DNA from: Arenimonas caeni
GTDB lineage: Bacteria; Pseudomonadota; Gammaproteobacteria; Xanthomonadales; Xanthomonadaceae
DNA length: 64,000 nt
NCBI RefSeq assembly: GCF_003024235.1
Contig: NZ_KZ679088.1
Coordinates: 105,640-169,639, forward strand
Direction: 5' to 3'
Below are positions 49,988 to 59,946 of the stretch, piece after piece. Each line of letters begins with the position of its first letter. Positions within the stretch are counted from its first letter, which is position 1. The position numbers and the translations under genes were made by a program. The notes beneath the pieces were generated by a model that did not search any database, was not told the origin of the DNA, and was given only the letters and a program-made list of their open reading frames with translations.

Positions 49988-51652
49988 ATGAAGCCCAAGA
50001 CCAGCCTGCTCAGCGCCGCGATCCTGCCGGCGCTCGCCCTTGCCATGCTGCCGGCCGACGCCGACGCACAGACTTCGCAGTTCAAGCAGTCCGCGGCGCT
50101 CGCGCGGGCCGCGGCGCTGGTCGACGGGCCTGCCGCCCAGCGGCTGCACCGCGCGACCGGCGACAAGTTTGTGGCCCGCACGGCCGGTGTCGTGGTCGAT
50201 GCCGACGGCACCGAGCACGTGCGCTTCAACCGCACCTGGGGCAATGGCCTTCCGGTGATCGGCGGCGATTTCGTGGTTCATTCGCGCAAGGGCCAGTTGG
50301 TCGACATCAGCCAGACGCTCGGCAGCTCGATGCGTCCGGTGAACGCCCGCGCCAGCTTCGGCAGCGGCCATGCCATCAACGTCGCCACCCGCGCCTTCGG
50401 CCTGCGACCGCAGGCCCCGGCCACCAGCCGCCAGGTGGTCTACGCCCGCACCGGCGAGCCGGTGCTGGCCCACGAGGTCCTGCTCAAGGGCGTCCGCCCG
50501 GACCAGACCCCGACCGAAATGCATTACATCGTCAGTGCGGTCGACGGCCGCCTGCTCGACAAGTGGGACGACATCCACACGGCGCGCCCGGGCCGCGACC
50601 GCGACAACTGCAACAGCGCCATGCCGGCCAACGGCACGGGCAACACCCTCACCGCCGGAACGGTGGCGCTGGGCACGGCCAAGTGCGGTACGACCTACCA
50701 GCTCAAGGACGTCGTGCGCGGCAGCGGCATGACCACCAACATGGGCATGCGCCAGTTCGGCATGGGCACCGTGTTCGTCGACGCCGACAACACCTGGGGC
50801 AACGGCAGCCTCTCGAACGCCCAGACGACGGGCGCCGAGGCGCACTACGGCGTGGCTTTGACCTGGGACTATTTCCTCAACGAGTTCGGTCGCAACGGCA
50901 TCGCCGACGATGGCGTTGGCGCCGTCGCCCGCGTGCACTACGGCCGCAACTACGTCAATGCGTTCTGGTCCGACTCCTGCTTCTGCATGACCTTCGGCGA
51001 TGGCGACAACGGCGTGAACTACTACCCGCTCACCGTCATCGACGTGGCCGCCCACGAAATGACCCACGGCATCACCAGCCGCACCGCCGACCTGATCTAC
51101 AGCGGCGAGTCCGGCGGCCTGAACGAGGCCACCTCCGACATCTTCGGCGCCATGGTGGAGTTCTACGCCAACAACGCCGCCGACCCGGGCGACTACCTGA
51201 TCGGCGAGGAGTTCATCGTCGGCAACCCGGGCGACGAGGCCCTGCGTTACATGTTCAAGCCCAGCCTCGACGGCGCGTCCTACGACTGCTACGAGCCGGG
51301 CCTGGGTTCCGACGACGTGCACTACACCTCGGGCGTGGCCAACCGCTTCTTCTACCTGCTGGCCGAGGGCGCGGTGGTGCCGGCCGGCTTCGGTGCGGGC
51401 ACGAGTTTCAGCCTGACGCCGGCAGACCTCGTCTGCGACGGCAACACCACGCATGCCGGCATCGGTCGCGCCAAGGCCGGGCAGATCTGGTACCGCGCCC
51501 TGACCACCTACATGACCTCGAACACGGACTACGCGGGTGCGCGTGCCGCCACCGAGCAGGCCGCCGCCGAACTGTACGGCGCCGACTCGGCCGAGGAGCT
51601 GGCCGTGTCCGCGGCCTGGGATTCGGTCCTGGTCAACAACATCCCGGAGTGA
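49988..51652 (+). CDS. Secreted M4 (thermolysin-like) zinc metalloprotease
   Basis: A 554-residue preproenzyme: signal peptide (about 1-27, ending DADA), an FTP-type propeptide with DISQTLGSSM and MHYIVSAVDGRLL, then the M4 catalytic domain. Zinc ligands His356 and His360 with Glu357 are in VAAHEMTHGITS, and the third ligand Glu380 is in SGGLNEATSDIFG, at the normal 24-residue distance. The transition-state histidine is in DDVHYTSGVANRFFYLL. Paired cysteines (DNCNS..AKCGT, DSCFC) suggest disulfides. There is no C-terminal PPC domain. GAAGGGAAA precedes the ATG. It closes the autotransporter operon and could process the passenger; M4 enzymes also need calcium. Confidence 0.93.
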   Translation: MKPKTSLLSAAILPALALAMLPADADAQTSQFKQSAALARAAALVDGPAAQRLHRATGDKFVARTAGVVVDADGTEHVRFNRTWGNGLPVIGGDFVVHSRKGQLVDISQTLGSSMRPVNARASFGSGHAINVATRAFGLRPQAPATSRQVVYARTGEPVLAHEVLLKGVRPDQTPTEMHYIVSAVDGRLLDKWDDIHTARPGRDRDNCNSAMPANGTGNTLTAGTVALGTAKCGTTYQLKDVVRGSGMTTNMGMRQFGMGTVFVDADNTWGNGSLSNAQTTGAEAHYGVALTWDYFLNEFGRNGIADDGVGAVARVHYGRNYVNAFWSDSCFCMTFGDGDNGVNYYPLTVIDVAAHEMTHGITSRTADLIYSGESGGLNEATSDIFGAMVEFYANNAADPGDYLIGEEFIVGNPGDEALRYMFKPSLDGASYDCYEPGLGSDDVHYTSGVANRFFYLLAEGAVVPAGFGAGTSFSLTPADLVCDGNTTHAGIGRAKAGQIWYRALTTYMTSNTDYAGARAATEQAAAELYGADSAEELAVSAAWDSVLVNNIPE

Positions 51653-51675
51653 CGGGACTTGCACCAAGGCTGGAC

Positions 51676-51703
51676 GGAAAGGGCGCCCTGGGGCGCCCTT
51701 TCC
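51676..51703 (+). terminator. Terminator after the M4 protease gene
   Basis: GGAAAGGGCGCCC pairs with GGGCGCCCTTTCC (13 bp) and is followed by CTTT. It marks the likely end of the autotransporter operon. Confidence 0.7.
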
Positions 51704-51782
51704 CTTTGCAGCGGCACCCGGGCGCCCTTGCCCAGGCCAGCCGCCCGTGATGAAGTCGCGGCAGGTCCACCCGGAGACGCCG

Positions 51783-52592
51783 ATGCGAACGATCCTCCTC
51801 GCCTGCCTGCTGCTCGCAGGCCCGGCGGCCACGGCAAGCGAACAGAGCCACTTCCGCGCCACCGTGAAAGGCGAACTCACCATCGGCACGGACGGCGGGG
51901 TGCTGGAGGTGCGCTTCGACGACGCGGCATGGATGAAGCCGCCGGTCCGCGAGGGTTATGAGGACCAGATCCGTTCCTGGCGTTTCGAACCCATCCTCGA
52001 GGACGGCAAGGCCGTCAATGCGATCGGGCGGATGAGCCTGCAGTTGTCCGCCATGCGTGACGACGAGGCCGGGCGAGCCGAGTTCCGGATCGACCGGGCG
52101 TATTTCCTCGATCCCGAGCCGGCCGATGGCGCGGCGGGCGAGGACCGCGCCGGCCTGTTGCGCCCGCCGGTCTATCCCGCCGATGCCGCGCGTGCGGGCG
52201 TCGGCGCCTTCGTGGGCATGGTGGTGCGGCTGGACGCCGACGGCTTGCCGGAGCAGGTGGCGATGGAAAAGCTGGCCTTCAGCGGGGTTGAACCACGCTC
52301 CCACGGGCGCAGGCTGGCCACCCAGTTCGAGAAGGCAACGCTGGCCGCGGCCAGGTCCTGGCGCTTCCCGGGCTACGAGGCCGGCCAGGTGCTGCGCGTC
52401 CCGGTCACCTATTCGCCGCCGCGATTCCCGGCGCAGTCAGCCGGCTGGGTCCAGGTATTCCCGACGGTGCGCGAGGTCCCGGCCTGGGTGTTGGCCGAGC
52501 ATGGCGCACGCCAGCCCGTCGAGCTGGCCGCAAGCGGCGAGCGCGGTTCCGAGCGTTTGCGCTTGCTGACGCCGCTGTCCCCGGAGGGCTGA
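51783..52592 (+). CDS. Secreted protein with TonB C-terminal-like domains
   Basis: A 269-residue protein with a signal peptide (MRTILLACLLLAGPAATA) but no membrane anchor. Residues 130-215 read PPVYPADAARAGVGAFVGMVVRL with the later AARSWRFPGYEAGQ, the TonB_C pattern. Residues 25-90, with EDQIRSWRFEPILEDGKAV, look like a partial second copy. Freestanding secreted TonB_C-like proteins are frequent in Xanthomonads and of unknown role. It is separated from the M4 protease by a terminator, so it is its own unit. It converges on rho. Confidence 0.75.
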   Translation: MRTILLACLLLAGPAATASEQSHFRATVKGELTIGTDGGVLEVRFDDAAWMKPPVREGYEDQIRSWRFEPILEDGKAVNAIGRMSLQLSAMRDDEAGRAEFRIDRAYFLDPEPADGAAGEDRAGLLRPPVYPADAARAGVGAFVGMVVRLDADGLPEQVAMEKLAFSGVEPRSHGRRLATQFEKATLAAARSWRFPGYEAGQVLRVPVTYSPPRFPAQSAGWVQVFPTVREVPAWVLAEHGARQPVELAASGERGSERLRLLTPLSPEG

Positions 52593-52614
52593 CCCACCCA
52601 CCGGGCCCGAACGA

Positions 52615-52640
52615 AAACGCCGGCCCTGGGGCCGGCGTTT
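52615..52640. terminator. Bidirectional terminator between the TonB_C-like gene and rho
   Basis: AAACGCCGGCC and GGCCGGCGTTT form an 11-bp stem with loop CTGG. A-rich and T-rich flanks allow it to work in both directions. Confidence 0.75.
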
Positions 52641-52663
52641 CCTTGTCGAAGCCTGGGACGGAC

Positions 52664-54319
52664 TCAGCGCTTCATCGACTGGAAGAACTCGTCGTTGGAC
52701 TTGGTGTTCTTCATCTTGTCGAGCAGGAACTCCATGGCCGCCAGCTCGTCCATCGGGTGCAGCAGCTTCCGCAGGATCCAGATCTTCTGCAGCATGTCCG
52801 GCTCGATCAGCAGCTCCTCGCGGCGGGTGCCGGAGCGGTTGATGTTGATGGCCGGGTAGACGCGCTTTTCGGCGATGCGGCGGTCCAGGTGCACCTCGGA
52901 GTTGCCGGTGCCCTTGAACTCCTCGTAGATCACCTCGTCCATCTTCGAGCCGGTGTCGACCAGCGCGGTGGCGATGATGGTCAGCGAGCCGCCTTCCTCG
53001 ACGTTGCGGGCCGCGCCGAAGAAGCGCTTCGGGCGGTGCAGGGCATTGGCGTCGACGCCGCCGGTGAGCACCTTGCCGGAGCTCGGCACGACCGTGTTGT
53101 AGGCGCGGGCCAGGCGGGTGATCGAGTCGAGCATGATCACCACGTCCTTCTTGTGCTCGACCAGGCGCTTGGCGCGCTCGATCACCATCTCGGCCACCTG
53201 CACGTGGCGCGCGGCCGGCTCGTCGAAGGTCGAGGAGATGACCTCGCCGCGCACGGAGCGCTGCATTTCGGTCACTTCCTCGGGACGCTCGTCGATCAGC
53301 AGCACGATCAGGTGCACGTCCGGGTGGTTGTACAGGATGGCCTGGGCCACGTTCTGCATCAGCATGGTCTTGCCGGCCTTGGGCGGCGAGACGATCAGCG
53401 CGCGTTGGCCCTTGCCGATCGGCGACATCAGGTCCATCACGCGGCCGGTGATGTCCTCCGAACTGCCGTTGCCGCGCTCGAGCTTGAAGCGCTCGCGCGG
53501 GAACAGCGGCGTGAGGTTCTCGAACAGCACCTTGCCCTTCGACGCCTCCGGCGGCTCGCCGTTGATGGTGTCGACGATGTTGAGCGCCACGTAGCGCTCG
53601 CCGTCCTTGGGGCTGCGGATGCGGCCGGCGATGTGGTCGCCGGTGCGCAGGTTGAAGCGGCGGATCTGGCTGGGCGAGATGTAGACGTCGTCCGGGCCGG
53701 CCAGGTAGCTGGCGTCGTCGCTGCGCAGGAAGCCGTAGCCGTCGGGCAGGATCTCGAGCACGCCGTCGCCGGCCACGCCCTGCGGATGGCGGGTGAGCAC
53801 CTTGAGCAGGGCGAAGTTGACGTCCTGCTTGCGCATGCGCGCAACGCCTTCGTGCAGGCCCAGCTTGTCGGCGATCTCGAGCAGCTTGTGCGCGGGCATG
53901 CGCTTGAGGTCGTTGAGGCTGTAGACCGGGAAGTCCGGCGGCAGCTGCGGCAGCGGGCGTTCGCCCTGGCCGCCGCCGTTGCCGGCGTTGCCATTGCCCT
54001 CGTCCTCGTCGCGGGGACGGTCGCGGAAGCGGTCGCGCTTGTCGCGGAAGCGGTCGCGGCGGTTGCGGCGACCCTCGCGGTTGCGCTGGTCGCCGCCGCC
54101 CTGGCCGCCATCCTCGCCGCCCTGGCCGCCCTGGCCGGACGACGAATGGCCGCCGCCATCGCCACCGGACGCGGCTGCGGGAGCCTCGGCAGGTGCAGGC
54201 GGTGCCGGAGGCGCAGCCGCGGGCGCGGGCGCTTCGGACGGGGTTTCGGTGGCGGCGGCGCGCGGCTTGCGCGGGCGCTTCTCGGCGCTGGCGCCGGAAT
54301 CGGTTTCGTTTTCGGACAC
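52664..54319 (-). CDS. rho: Transcription termination factor Rho with an N-terminal extension
   Basis: Hexameric RNA helicase that ends untranslated transcripts. About 551 residues against 419 in E. coli; the extra about 130 lie at the N-terminus as a disordered, Ala/Pro- then Gly- and Arg/Asp-rich tract ([20 protein letters not shown]). The Rho N-domain begins at [18 protein letters not shown], the RNA-binding domain contains [10 protein letters not shown], Walker A is SPPKAGKT, Walker [10 protein letters not shown], and the Q loop and R loop (GKVLTGGVD) are normal. GTG at 54319 was chosen because GAGG lies eight bases upstream; the ORF also has an unlikely TTG further out. It follows trxA. 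Confidence 0.95.
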   Translation of the reverse strand: MSENETDSGASAEKRPRKPRAAATETPSEAPAPAAAPPAPPAPAEAPAAASGGDGGGHSSSGQGGQGGEDGGQGGGDQRNREGRRNRRDRFRDKRDRFRDRPRDEDEGNGNAGNGGGQGERPLPQLPPDFPVYSLNDLKRMPAHKLLEIADKLGLHEGVARMRKQDVNFALLKVLTRHPQGVAGDGVLEILPDGYGFLRSDDASYLAGPDDVYISPSQIRRFNLRTGDHIAGRIRSPKDGERYVALNIVDTINGEPPEASKGKVLFENLTPLFPRERFKLERGNGSSEDITGRVMDLMSPIGKGQRALIVSPPKAGKTMLMQNVAQAILYNHPDVHLIVLLIDERPEEVTEMQRSVRGEVISSTFDEPAARHVQVAEMVIERAKRLVEHKKDVVIMLDSITRLARAYNTVVPSSGKVLTGGVDANALHRPKRFFGAARNVEEGGSLTIIATALVDTGSKMDEVIYEEFKGTGNSEVHLDRRIAEKRVYPAININRSGTRREELLIEPDMLQKIWILRKLLHPMDELAAMEFLLDKMKNTKSNDEFFQSMKR

Positions 54320-54474
54320 AGGATTCACCTCGCGAGCGCGAGCGTGGGGAGGGAGGGGAGACAAAGAGACATCGGCGCCCGGGGCGCCCGAATGGCCTTC
54401 AAACTAACACCGGCGGGGGCGGCCAGACAAGCCACCGCCCGCCAGGGGCCCCGGCGGGGCCGGGGCGGGGGCGC

Positions 54475-54801
54475 TCAAAGCGCCTTGTCGACGAACTGCG
54501 CCAGCTGGGCCTTGCCCACCGCGCCGACCTGGGTCGAGTGCACCTTGCCGTCCTTGAACAGCATCAGGGTCGGGATGCCGCGCACCGCGTACTGGCGCGG
54601 GGTCTGCGGATTGTGGTCGATGTTGATCTTCACCACCTTCACCTTGCCGGCGTAGGTATTGGCCATTTCATCGACGATCGGGCCGATCATCTTGCAGGGG
54701 CCGCACCACTCGGCCCAGAAATCCACCAGCACCGGGGTTTCGGACTTGAGCACCTGGGCCTCGAAGTCGGTGTCACCCACATGAAGCACCTGGTCGCTCA
54801 T
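54475..54801 (-). CDS. trxA: Thioredoxin 1
   Basis: A 108-residue cytoplasmic disulfide reductase with [16 protein letters not shown] (active site CGPC) and the cis-proline region [10 protein letters not shown]. Length and sequence are canonical. AGGAG eight bases upstream supports the ATG. The order trxA-rho, divergent from rhlB, is conserved across gammaproteobacteria. Confidence 0.97.
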   Translation of the reverse strand: MSDQVLHVGDTDFEAQVLKSETPVLVDFWAEWCGPCKMIGPIVDEMANTYAGKVKVVKINIDHNPQTPRQYAVRGIPTLMLFKDGKVHSTQVGAVGKAQLAQFVDKAL

Positions 54802-54973
54802 GCGTCAAACTCCTGATTTTCTTGGGGGTCGCAGCCGGGCAAGGCCGCCGTTGGGTTAAACTGGGGCGCTTCAGACGCCAATTCAACCATCGTTGGCGGC
54901 CCCCGGTCCGAGGCCAGTGTGCGACCCACCGGGGCAGCCGCGCAAGCGCAGAGACGCGCATCCAGGGAACACA

Positions 54974-56698
54974 ATGTCCGACAAACCGCTGACTGATATC
55001 GCTTTTTCCAGTTTCGAGCTGCATCCGGCCCTGCTCGCCGGGCTCGAATCCGCGGGCTTCACCCGCTGCACCCCCATCCAGGCCCTGACCCTGCCGATCG
55101 CCCTGCCCGGGCGGGACGTCGCCGGCCAGGCCCAGACCGGCACCGGCAAGACCCTGGCCTTCCTGGTCGCGCTGATGAACCGGCTGCTGACCCGCCCGGC
55201 CCTGGCCGACCGCAAGCCCGAGGACCCGCGCGCCCTGATCCTGGCGCCCACCCGCGAGCTGGCCATCCAGATCCACAAGGACGCGGTGAAGTTCGGCAAC
55301 GAACTCGGCCTGCGCTTCGCCCTCGTCTACGGCGGCGTCGACTACGACAAGCAGCGCGAGCTGCTGCAGCAGGGCGTCGACGTCATCATCGCCACCCCGG
55401 GCCGCCTGATCGACTACGTCAAGCAGCACAAGGTCGTGTCCCTGCACGCCTGCGAGGTCTGCGTGCTCGACGAGGCCGACCGCATGTTCGACCTCGGCTT
55501 CATCAAGGACATCCGCTTCCTGCTGCGGCGCATGCCGATCCGCACCGAGCGCCAGACCCTGCTCTTCAGCGCCACCCTCAGCCACCGCGTGCTGGAGCTG
55601 GCCTACGAACACATGAACGAGCCCGAGAAGCTCGTCGTCGAGGCCGAGACCATCACCGCCGCGCGCGTGCGCCAGAAGGTCTACTTCCCGGCCGACGAGG
55701 AGAAGATTCCGCTGCTGATCGGCTTGCTGACCCGCTCCGAGGGCCACCGCACCATGGTGTTCGTGAACACCAAGGTCTGGGTCGAGCGCGTGGCCCGGGC
55801 GCTGGAGAAGGCCGGCTTCCGGGTCGGCGTGCTCAGCGGCGACGTGCCGCAGAAGAAGCGCGAGACCCTGCTTGCCCGCTTCCAGAAGGGCCAGCTCGAC
55901 ATCCTGGTGGCCACCGACGTGGCCGCCCGTGGCCTGCACATCGACGGCGTCTCGCACGTCTACAACTACGACCTGCCGTTCGACGCCGAGGACTACGTCC
56001 ACCGCATCGGCCGCACCGCGCGCCTGGGCGCCGAGGGCGACGCGATCAGCTTCGCCTGCGAGCGCTACGCCATGTCGCTGCCCGACATCGAAGCCTACAT
56101 CGAGCAGAAGCTGCCGGTGGCCCAGGTCGAGAAGGAGCTGCTGGTGCCGGTGCCGCGCGCGCCGCGCGCCGCCGTCGAGGGCGAGGACGCGGGCGAGAGC
56201 GTGAGCGCCATCTTCCGCGAGGTCCGCGAGGCCAAGGCCGCCGAGGACGAGAAGCGCGGCCGTGGCGGCCGGGGTGGTCGCGAAGGCGGCCGCGAAGGCG
56301 GTCGTGGCCGCGGCGAACGTTCGGGCCCGCGCCCGGGCGCGCCGCGCGGCGAGCGCAAGCCGCGTGCCGCCGACGCGGTTGCCGGTGCCGACGCCCAGGC
56401 CGAACTGCCGCTCGAGCGCCCGGCCCAGCGCCCGGCGCCGTCCTCGCCGATGCAGGCCGACCCCGATGCGCCCGCCCGCAAGCGCCGTCGCCGCCGCCGC
56501 GGCCGTCCGGTGGATGCCGCCGGTGCCGAAGGCGCCGCGCCGCGCAAGGAAGGCGAGGCGCCGCGTAAGGAAGGCGCCCGCCGCAAGCCCGAGCCGGCCA
56601 CCGCCGCGCCGGCCCCCGAGACGAAGCCTTCGCTGTTCGGCCGCATCAAGGCCGGCCTGAGTTCGCTGGTCAAGCGCACCCCGCCCGCCAAGCATTGA
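54974..56698 (+). CDS. rhlB: DEAD-box RNA helicase RhlB with a long basic C-terminal tail
   Basis: ATP-dependent RNA helicase, in E. coli part of the degradosome. A 574-residue protein (E. coli 421). Motifs: Q-motif [50 protein letters not shown] and [10 protein letters not shown]. After residue about 400 comes an arginine/glycine-rich and basic tail ([20 protein letters not shown], then a run of seven arginines) and an amphipathic end ([14 protein letters not shown]). The tail probably binds RNA or RNase E. AGGGA precedes the ATG. ftsE follows 16 bases after its stop. Confidence 0.95.
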   Translation: MSDKPLTDIAFSSFELHPALLAGLESAGFTRCTPIQALTLPIALPGRDVAGQAQTGTGKTLAFLVALMNRLLTRPALADRKPEDPRALILAPTRELAIQIHKDAVKFGNELGLRFALVYGGVDYDKQRELLQQGVDVIIATPGRLIDYVKQHKVVSLHACEVCVLDEADRMFDLGFIKDIRFLLRRMPIRTERQTLLFSATLSHRVLELAYEHMNEPEKLVVEAETITAARVRQKVYFPADEEKIPLLIGLLTRSEGHRTMVFVNTKVWVERVARALEKAGFRVGVLSGDVPQKKRETLLARFQKGQLDILVATDVAARGLHIDGVSHVYNYDLPFDAEDYVHRIGRTARLGAEGDAISFACERYAMSLPDIEAYIEQKLPVAQVEKELLVPVPRAPRAAVEGEDAGESVSAIFREVREAKAAEDEKRGRGGRGGREGGREGGRGRGERSGPRPGAPRGERKPRAADAVAGADAQAELPLERPAQRPAPSSPMQADPDAPARKRRRRRRGRPVDAAGAEGAAPRKEGEAPRKEGARRKPEPATAAPAPETKPSLFGRIKAGLSSLVKRTPPAKH

Positions 56699-56714
56699 GG
56701 TTTATGCTCGGCAC

Positions 56715-57401
56715 ATGGCCCTGCTGCGCTTCGACAACGTCACCAAGACCTACCCGGGCAACCCGCCGGCGCTGAGTGAAGTCAGCTTCGCGGTCGACGA
56801 GGGCGAGATGCTCTTCGTCACCGGCCACTCCGGCGCCGGCAAGTCCACCCTGCTGCGGCTGGTGCACCTGTCCGAGCGCCCGAGCCGCGGCACGGTGCTG
56901 GTGAACGAGCGCAACCTGGCCAAGGTGCGCGGGCGCAAGGTGCCGCTGCACCGGCGCCAGGTCGGCGTGGTCTTCCAGGACCACCGCCTGCTGACCGACC
57001 GCAGCGTGTTCGACAACGTCGCGCTGCCGCTGCTGATCGCCGGCACGCCGCACGCGGAAGTCGGCAAGCGCGTGCGCACCGTGCTCGACAAGGTCGGCCT
57101 GGGCGGTCGCGAGCGCTCGCTGCCGCTGCAGCTCTCGACCGGCGAACAGCAGCGCGTGGGCATCGCCCGCGCCATCGTCGCCCAGCCGCAGCTGCTGGTG
57201 GCCGACGAACCCACCGGCAACCTCGACCCGCAGCTGGCCGCCGAGATCATGCAGCTCTTCGCCTCGCTGCCGGCCTCCGGCACCACGGTGATCATCGCCA
57301 GCCACGACCTGGCCCTGGTCAAGCGCATGCGCCGGCGCGTGCTGGTGCTCGACCACGGCAGGCTCGTGGACGACATCTCGCCCGAGGACCTGGCGGCATG
57401 A
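56715..57401 (+). CDS. ftsE: Cell division ATP-binding protein FtsE
   Basis: A 228-residue ABC ATPase that with FtsX activates peptidoglycan hydrolases at the septum. Walker A GHSGAGKST, Q-loop VFQDHRLL, signature LSTGEQQRV (the usual second Gly is Thr) and Walker B LLVADEPTGNLD. The start at 56715 matches the family. TATGCT lies six bases upstream, resembling the leaderless promoters elsewhere, but read-through from rhlB is also possible. Overlaps ftsX by 4 nt (ATGA). Confidence 0.95.
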   Translation: MALLRFDNVTKTYPGNPPALSEVSFAVDEGEMLFVTGHSGAGKSTLLRLVHLSERPSRGTVLVNERNLAKVRGRKVPLHRRQVGVVFQDHRLLTDRSVFDNVALPLLIAGTPHAEVGKRVRTVLDKVGLGGRERSLPLQLSTGEQQRVGIARAIVAQPQLLVADEPTGNLDPQLAAEIMQLFASLPASGTTVIIASHDLALVKRMRRRVLVLDHGRLVDDISPEDLAA

Positions 57402-58378
57402 GCAAGGCCGAAACCCGCGCCAAGCCCGCCGCCGCCGAACGCGTGCGCCCCGGCGGCTTCGGCAGCCGCCTGCGTGCCTGGCGCGAACAGCACCTGTTCG
57501 CCCTGGTCTCCAGCCTCGGCCGCCTGCTGCAGCGCCCGGTGGCCACCGCGCTCACCGTCGGCGTGATGGCCGTGGCGATCGCGCTGCCGCTGGGCCTGTC
57601 CCTGGCCCTGGGCAACCTCGAGCGCTTTTCCGGCAGCGTCAGCGAATCGCGCGAGATCGGCGTCTTCCTGCTGCCGTCGGTGGACGGCGAACAGGCGCAG
57701 GCGATGGCCGCCGGGCTGCGCCAGCGCCCGGACGTGGCCGGCGTGGGCGTGCGTTCGCCCGACGATGGCCTGGCCGAGTTCCAGGCCATGAGCGACCTGG
57801 CCGGGGCCCTGGAGGTACTCGAGGGCAATCCGCTGCCCTGGGTGCTGGTGGTGCAGCCGGGCGGCGACGGCGACGGTGCCGCCCTGGCGGCGGCGCTGGC
57901 GGCGCTGCCGGAGGTCGAAGTGGTGCAGCACGACGCCGTCTGGCGCCAGCGCCTGTCGGCCTGGCTGGCCTTCGGCGAGCGCGTGGTGCAGGTGGTGGCG
58001 GTGCTGCTGGGCTTGGGCGTGCTGCTGGTGGTGGGCAATACCGTGCGCCTGGACATCGGCGCGCGCGCCGAGGAAATCGCCGTACTCCAGCACCTGGGCG
58101 CCACCGACGGCTTCGTGCGCCGGCCTTTCCTCTACCTGGGCGCCTGGTACGGCCTGGCCGCCGGCCTGTCGGCGCTGGTGCTGCTGGTCCTGGCGGGCCT
58201 GGCCCTGCAGGGCCGGCTGAGCGCGCTGGTGGCCAGCTACGGCAGCCAGTTCGAGCTGGCCGGGCCCGGCTGGCGCGGCACCCTGGTGCTGCTGGCGGGT
58301 GCCGCCGCCATGGGGTGGCTGGGCGCGTGGCTCGCAACCGGGCATCATCTACGCCAGACCCGTCCTACGGACGTGTGA
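57398..58378 (+). CDS. ftsX: Cell division protein FtsX
   Basis: A 326-residue inner-membrane partner of FtsE with four membrane helices and a large periplasmic loop after helix 1. The cytoplasmic N-terminus (about 50 residues) is basic. Helix 1 is TALTVGVMAVAIALPLGLSL; the loop contains SESREIGVFL; helices 2-4 surround VGNTVRLDIGARAEEIAVLQ, the conserved cytoplasmic FtsX motif, and HLGATDGFVRRPFLYLG. ATG overlaps the ftsE stop. The receiver-protein gene begins one base after its stop. Confidence 0.94.
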   Translation: MSKAETRAKPAAAERVRPGGFGSRLRAWREQHLFALVSSLGRLLQRPVATALTVGVMAVAIALPLGLSLALGNLERFSGSVSESREIGVFLLPSVDGEQAQAMAAGLRQRPDVAGVGVRSPDDGLAEFQAMSDLAGALEVLEGNPLPWVLVVQPGGDGDGAALAAALAALPEVEVVQHDAVWRQRLSAWLAFGERVVQVVAVLLGLGVLLVVGNTVRLDIGARAEEIAVLQHLGATDGFVRRPFLYLGAWYGLAAGLSALVLLVLAGLALQGRLSALVASYGSQFELAGPGWRGTLVLLAGAAAMGWLGAWLATGHHLRQTRPTDV

Positions 58379-58379
58379 C

Positions 58380-59222
58380 ATGAACAGCCCAGCTTTCCGA
58401 AGTTTCGACACTACCAGCCCGCGCATCATGGTCGTGGACGGATCCAAGGTCGTCCGCAAGATGATCGAGGGCGTGCTGCGCCAGCAGCTGCCCGACATGG
58501 AGTTCGTCGGCTGCGAGACCGGCGAGGAGGCCAAGGCCGCGCTGCAGGCCGGTGCGGTGAACCTGGTCACCATGGCCCTGCGCCTGCCCGACATGGACGG
58601 CCTGGACCTGGCGCGCTACCTGCGCGAGCACACGCCGCAGGCCTACATCCCCATCATCGTCGTCTCCGGCGACGTGCAGGAGCGGCTCGAGAGCCGTTCG
58701 ATCAGCGACGACGTCACCGACTATTTCGACAAGTCGCTGGGCTTCAACGCCCTGGCCGCCTTCATCAAGGGCTACGTCGCGCCCGAGTCCGAGGCCGGCG
58801 GCGAAGTGCTCTATGTCGAGGACAGCCGCGTCGTGGCCATGGCCACCCGCCGCATGCTGGAAAAACACGGCCTCACCGTCACCCACGCCACCGGCGTCGA
58901 AGACGCCATCGCCCATCTCGAGACGGCCAGGGCGCAGGGCAGGGTGCCGGGCCCGGATGTCGTGCTCACCGACGTCTACCTCAAGGGCGAGCTCACCGGA
59001 AAGGACCTGCTCAAGTCGATCCGCGAGGAGTTCGGCTATGCCAAGGGCCTGCTGCCGGTGCTGGTGATGACCGGCGACGCCAACCTGGCCAACCAGAGCG
59101 ACCTGCTGCGCGCCGGTGCCAACGACCTGGTGCAAAAGCCCATCGAGGAGCGCCTGCTGGTGACCAAGCTGCTGTTCCAGCTGCGGGTCGGCAGGATGCT
59201 GCGCGCCAAGCTCGGCAAGTAG
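58380..59222 (+). CDS. Two-receiver response regulator without output domain; first receiver degenerate
   Basis: A 280-residue cytoplasmic signalling protein, REC-REC. REC1 (about 14-130) keeps Asp20, Ser96 and Lys118, but the phospho-acceptor is Ala66 ([12 protein letters not shown]) and the second acidic residue is Gly21, so it cannot be phosphorylated normally. REC2 (about 141-275) is complete: Glu147/Asp148, Asp198 (LTDVYLKG), Thr231 and Lys253. No DNA-binding, GGDEF or enzyme domain follows. Likely a phosphate sink or protein-interaction switch. It sits one base after ftsX and one before ung, so it may share their transcript; no histidine kinase is nearby. Confidence 0.9.
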   Translation: MNSPAFRSFDTTSPRIMVVDGSKVVRKMIEGVLRQQLPDMEFVGCETGEEAKAALQAGAVNLVTMALRLPDMDGLDLARYLREHTPQAYIPIIVVSGDVQERLESRSISDDVTDYFDKSLGFNALAAFIKGYVAPESEAGGEVLYVEDSRVVAMATRRMLEKHGLTVTHATGVEDAIAHLETARAQGRVPGPDVVLTDVYLKGELTGKDLLKSIREEFGYAKGLLPVLVMTGDANLANQSDLLRAGANDLVQKPIEERLLVTKLLFQLRVGRMLRAKLGK

Positions 59223-59223
59223 G

Positions 59224-59946
59224 GTGGGCGAGGACCGCGTCCGGCTCGAGCCGGGCTGGAAGGCCCGGGTCGGCGACTACCTGTTGCGTCCGGACATGCA
59301 GGAACTCTCCGCGTTCCTGCGTAGGGAAAAGGCGGCCGGCAAGCGCATATTCCCGCCCGGGCCGCGCATCTTCTCGGCGCTCGACGCCACGCCCTTCGAC
59401 CAGGTCAAGGTCGTCATCCTCGGCCAGGACCCCTACCACGGCGCCGGCCAGGCCCACGGCCTGTGTTTTTCGGTGCTGCCGGGCGTGCCGGTGCCGCCCT
59501 CGCTGCTCAACATCTTCAAGGAGATCCGGGCCGACCTCGGCATCGCGCCGCCCGACCACGGCTGCCTGCTGCCCTGGGCCCGCCGGGGCGTGCTGCTGCT
59601 CAATGCCGTGCTGACGGTGGAGGAAGGCCGGGCCGGCTCGCACCAGGGCCGGGGCTGGGAGGGCTTCACCGACGCCATCGTCCAGGCCTTGGACCGGGAG
59701 AAGGAGGGCCTGGTGTTCATGCTCTGGGGCGCTTACGCCCAGGCCAAGGGCAAATTGCTGCAGGGCCGGCACTGCGTGCTGCGTGCCCCGCACCCTTCGC
59801 CGCTGTCGGCGCACCGGGGCTTCCTGGGCTGCGGGCACTTCGGCAAGGCCAACCGCTGGCTGCAGGGCGGCGGCAAGGCGCCGGTGGACTGGGCCTTGCC
59901 CGGCCGCGAACAGGTCGAGGCGCTTCTCACCGCGCCAGGACCTTGA
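59224..59946 (+). CDS. ung: Uracil-DNA glycosylase
   Basis: A 240-residue family 1 UDG removing uracil from DNA. Motif A is [11 protein letters not shown] (catalytic Asp near 68) and motif B is [23 protein letters not shown] is the usual core strand and FGKANRWL the usual end. The GTG start at 59224, one base after the response regulator stop, gives the family length; no ATG fits better. Confidence 0.95.
   Translation: MGEDRVRLEPGWKARVGDYLLRPDMQELSAFLRREKAAGKRIFPPGPRIFSALDATPFDQVKVVILGQDPYHGAGQAHGLCFSVLPGVPVPPSLLNIFKEIRADLGIAPPDHGCLLPWARRGVLLLNAVLTVEEGRAGSHQGRGWEGFTDAIVQALDREKEGLVFMLWGAYAQAKGKLLQGRHCVLRAPHPSPLSAHRGFLGCGHFGKANRWLQGGGKAPVDWALPGREQVEALLTAPGP

Noticed and set aside
56703..56708. 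TATGCT as a leaderless promoter for ftsE
   Set aside because: It fits the spacing, but ftsE starts only 16 bases after rhlB and has no -35, so read-through explains expression equally well. Not listed as a site.
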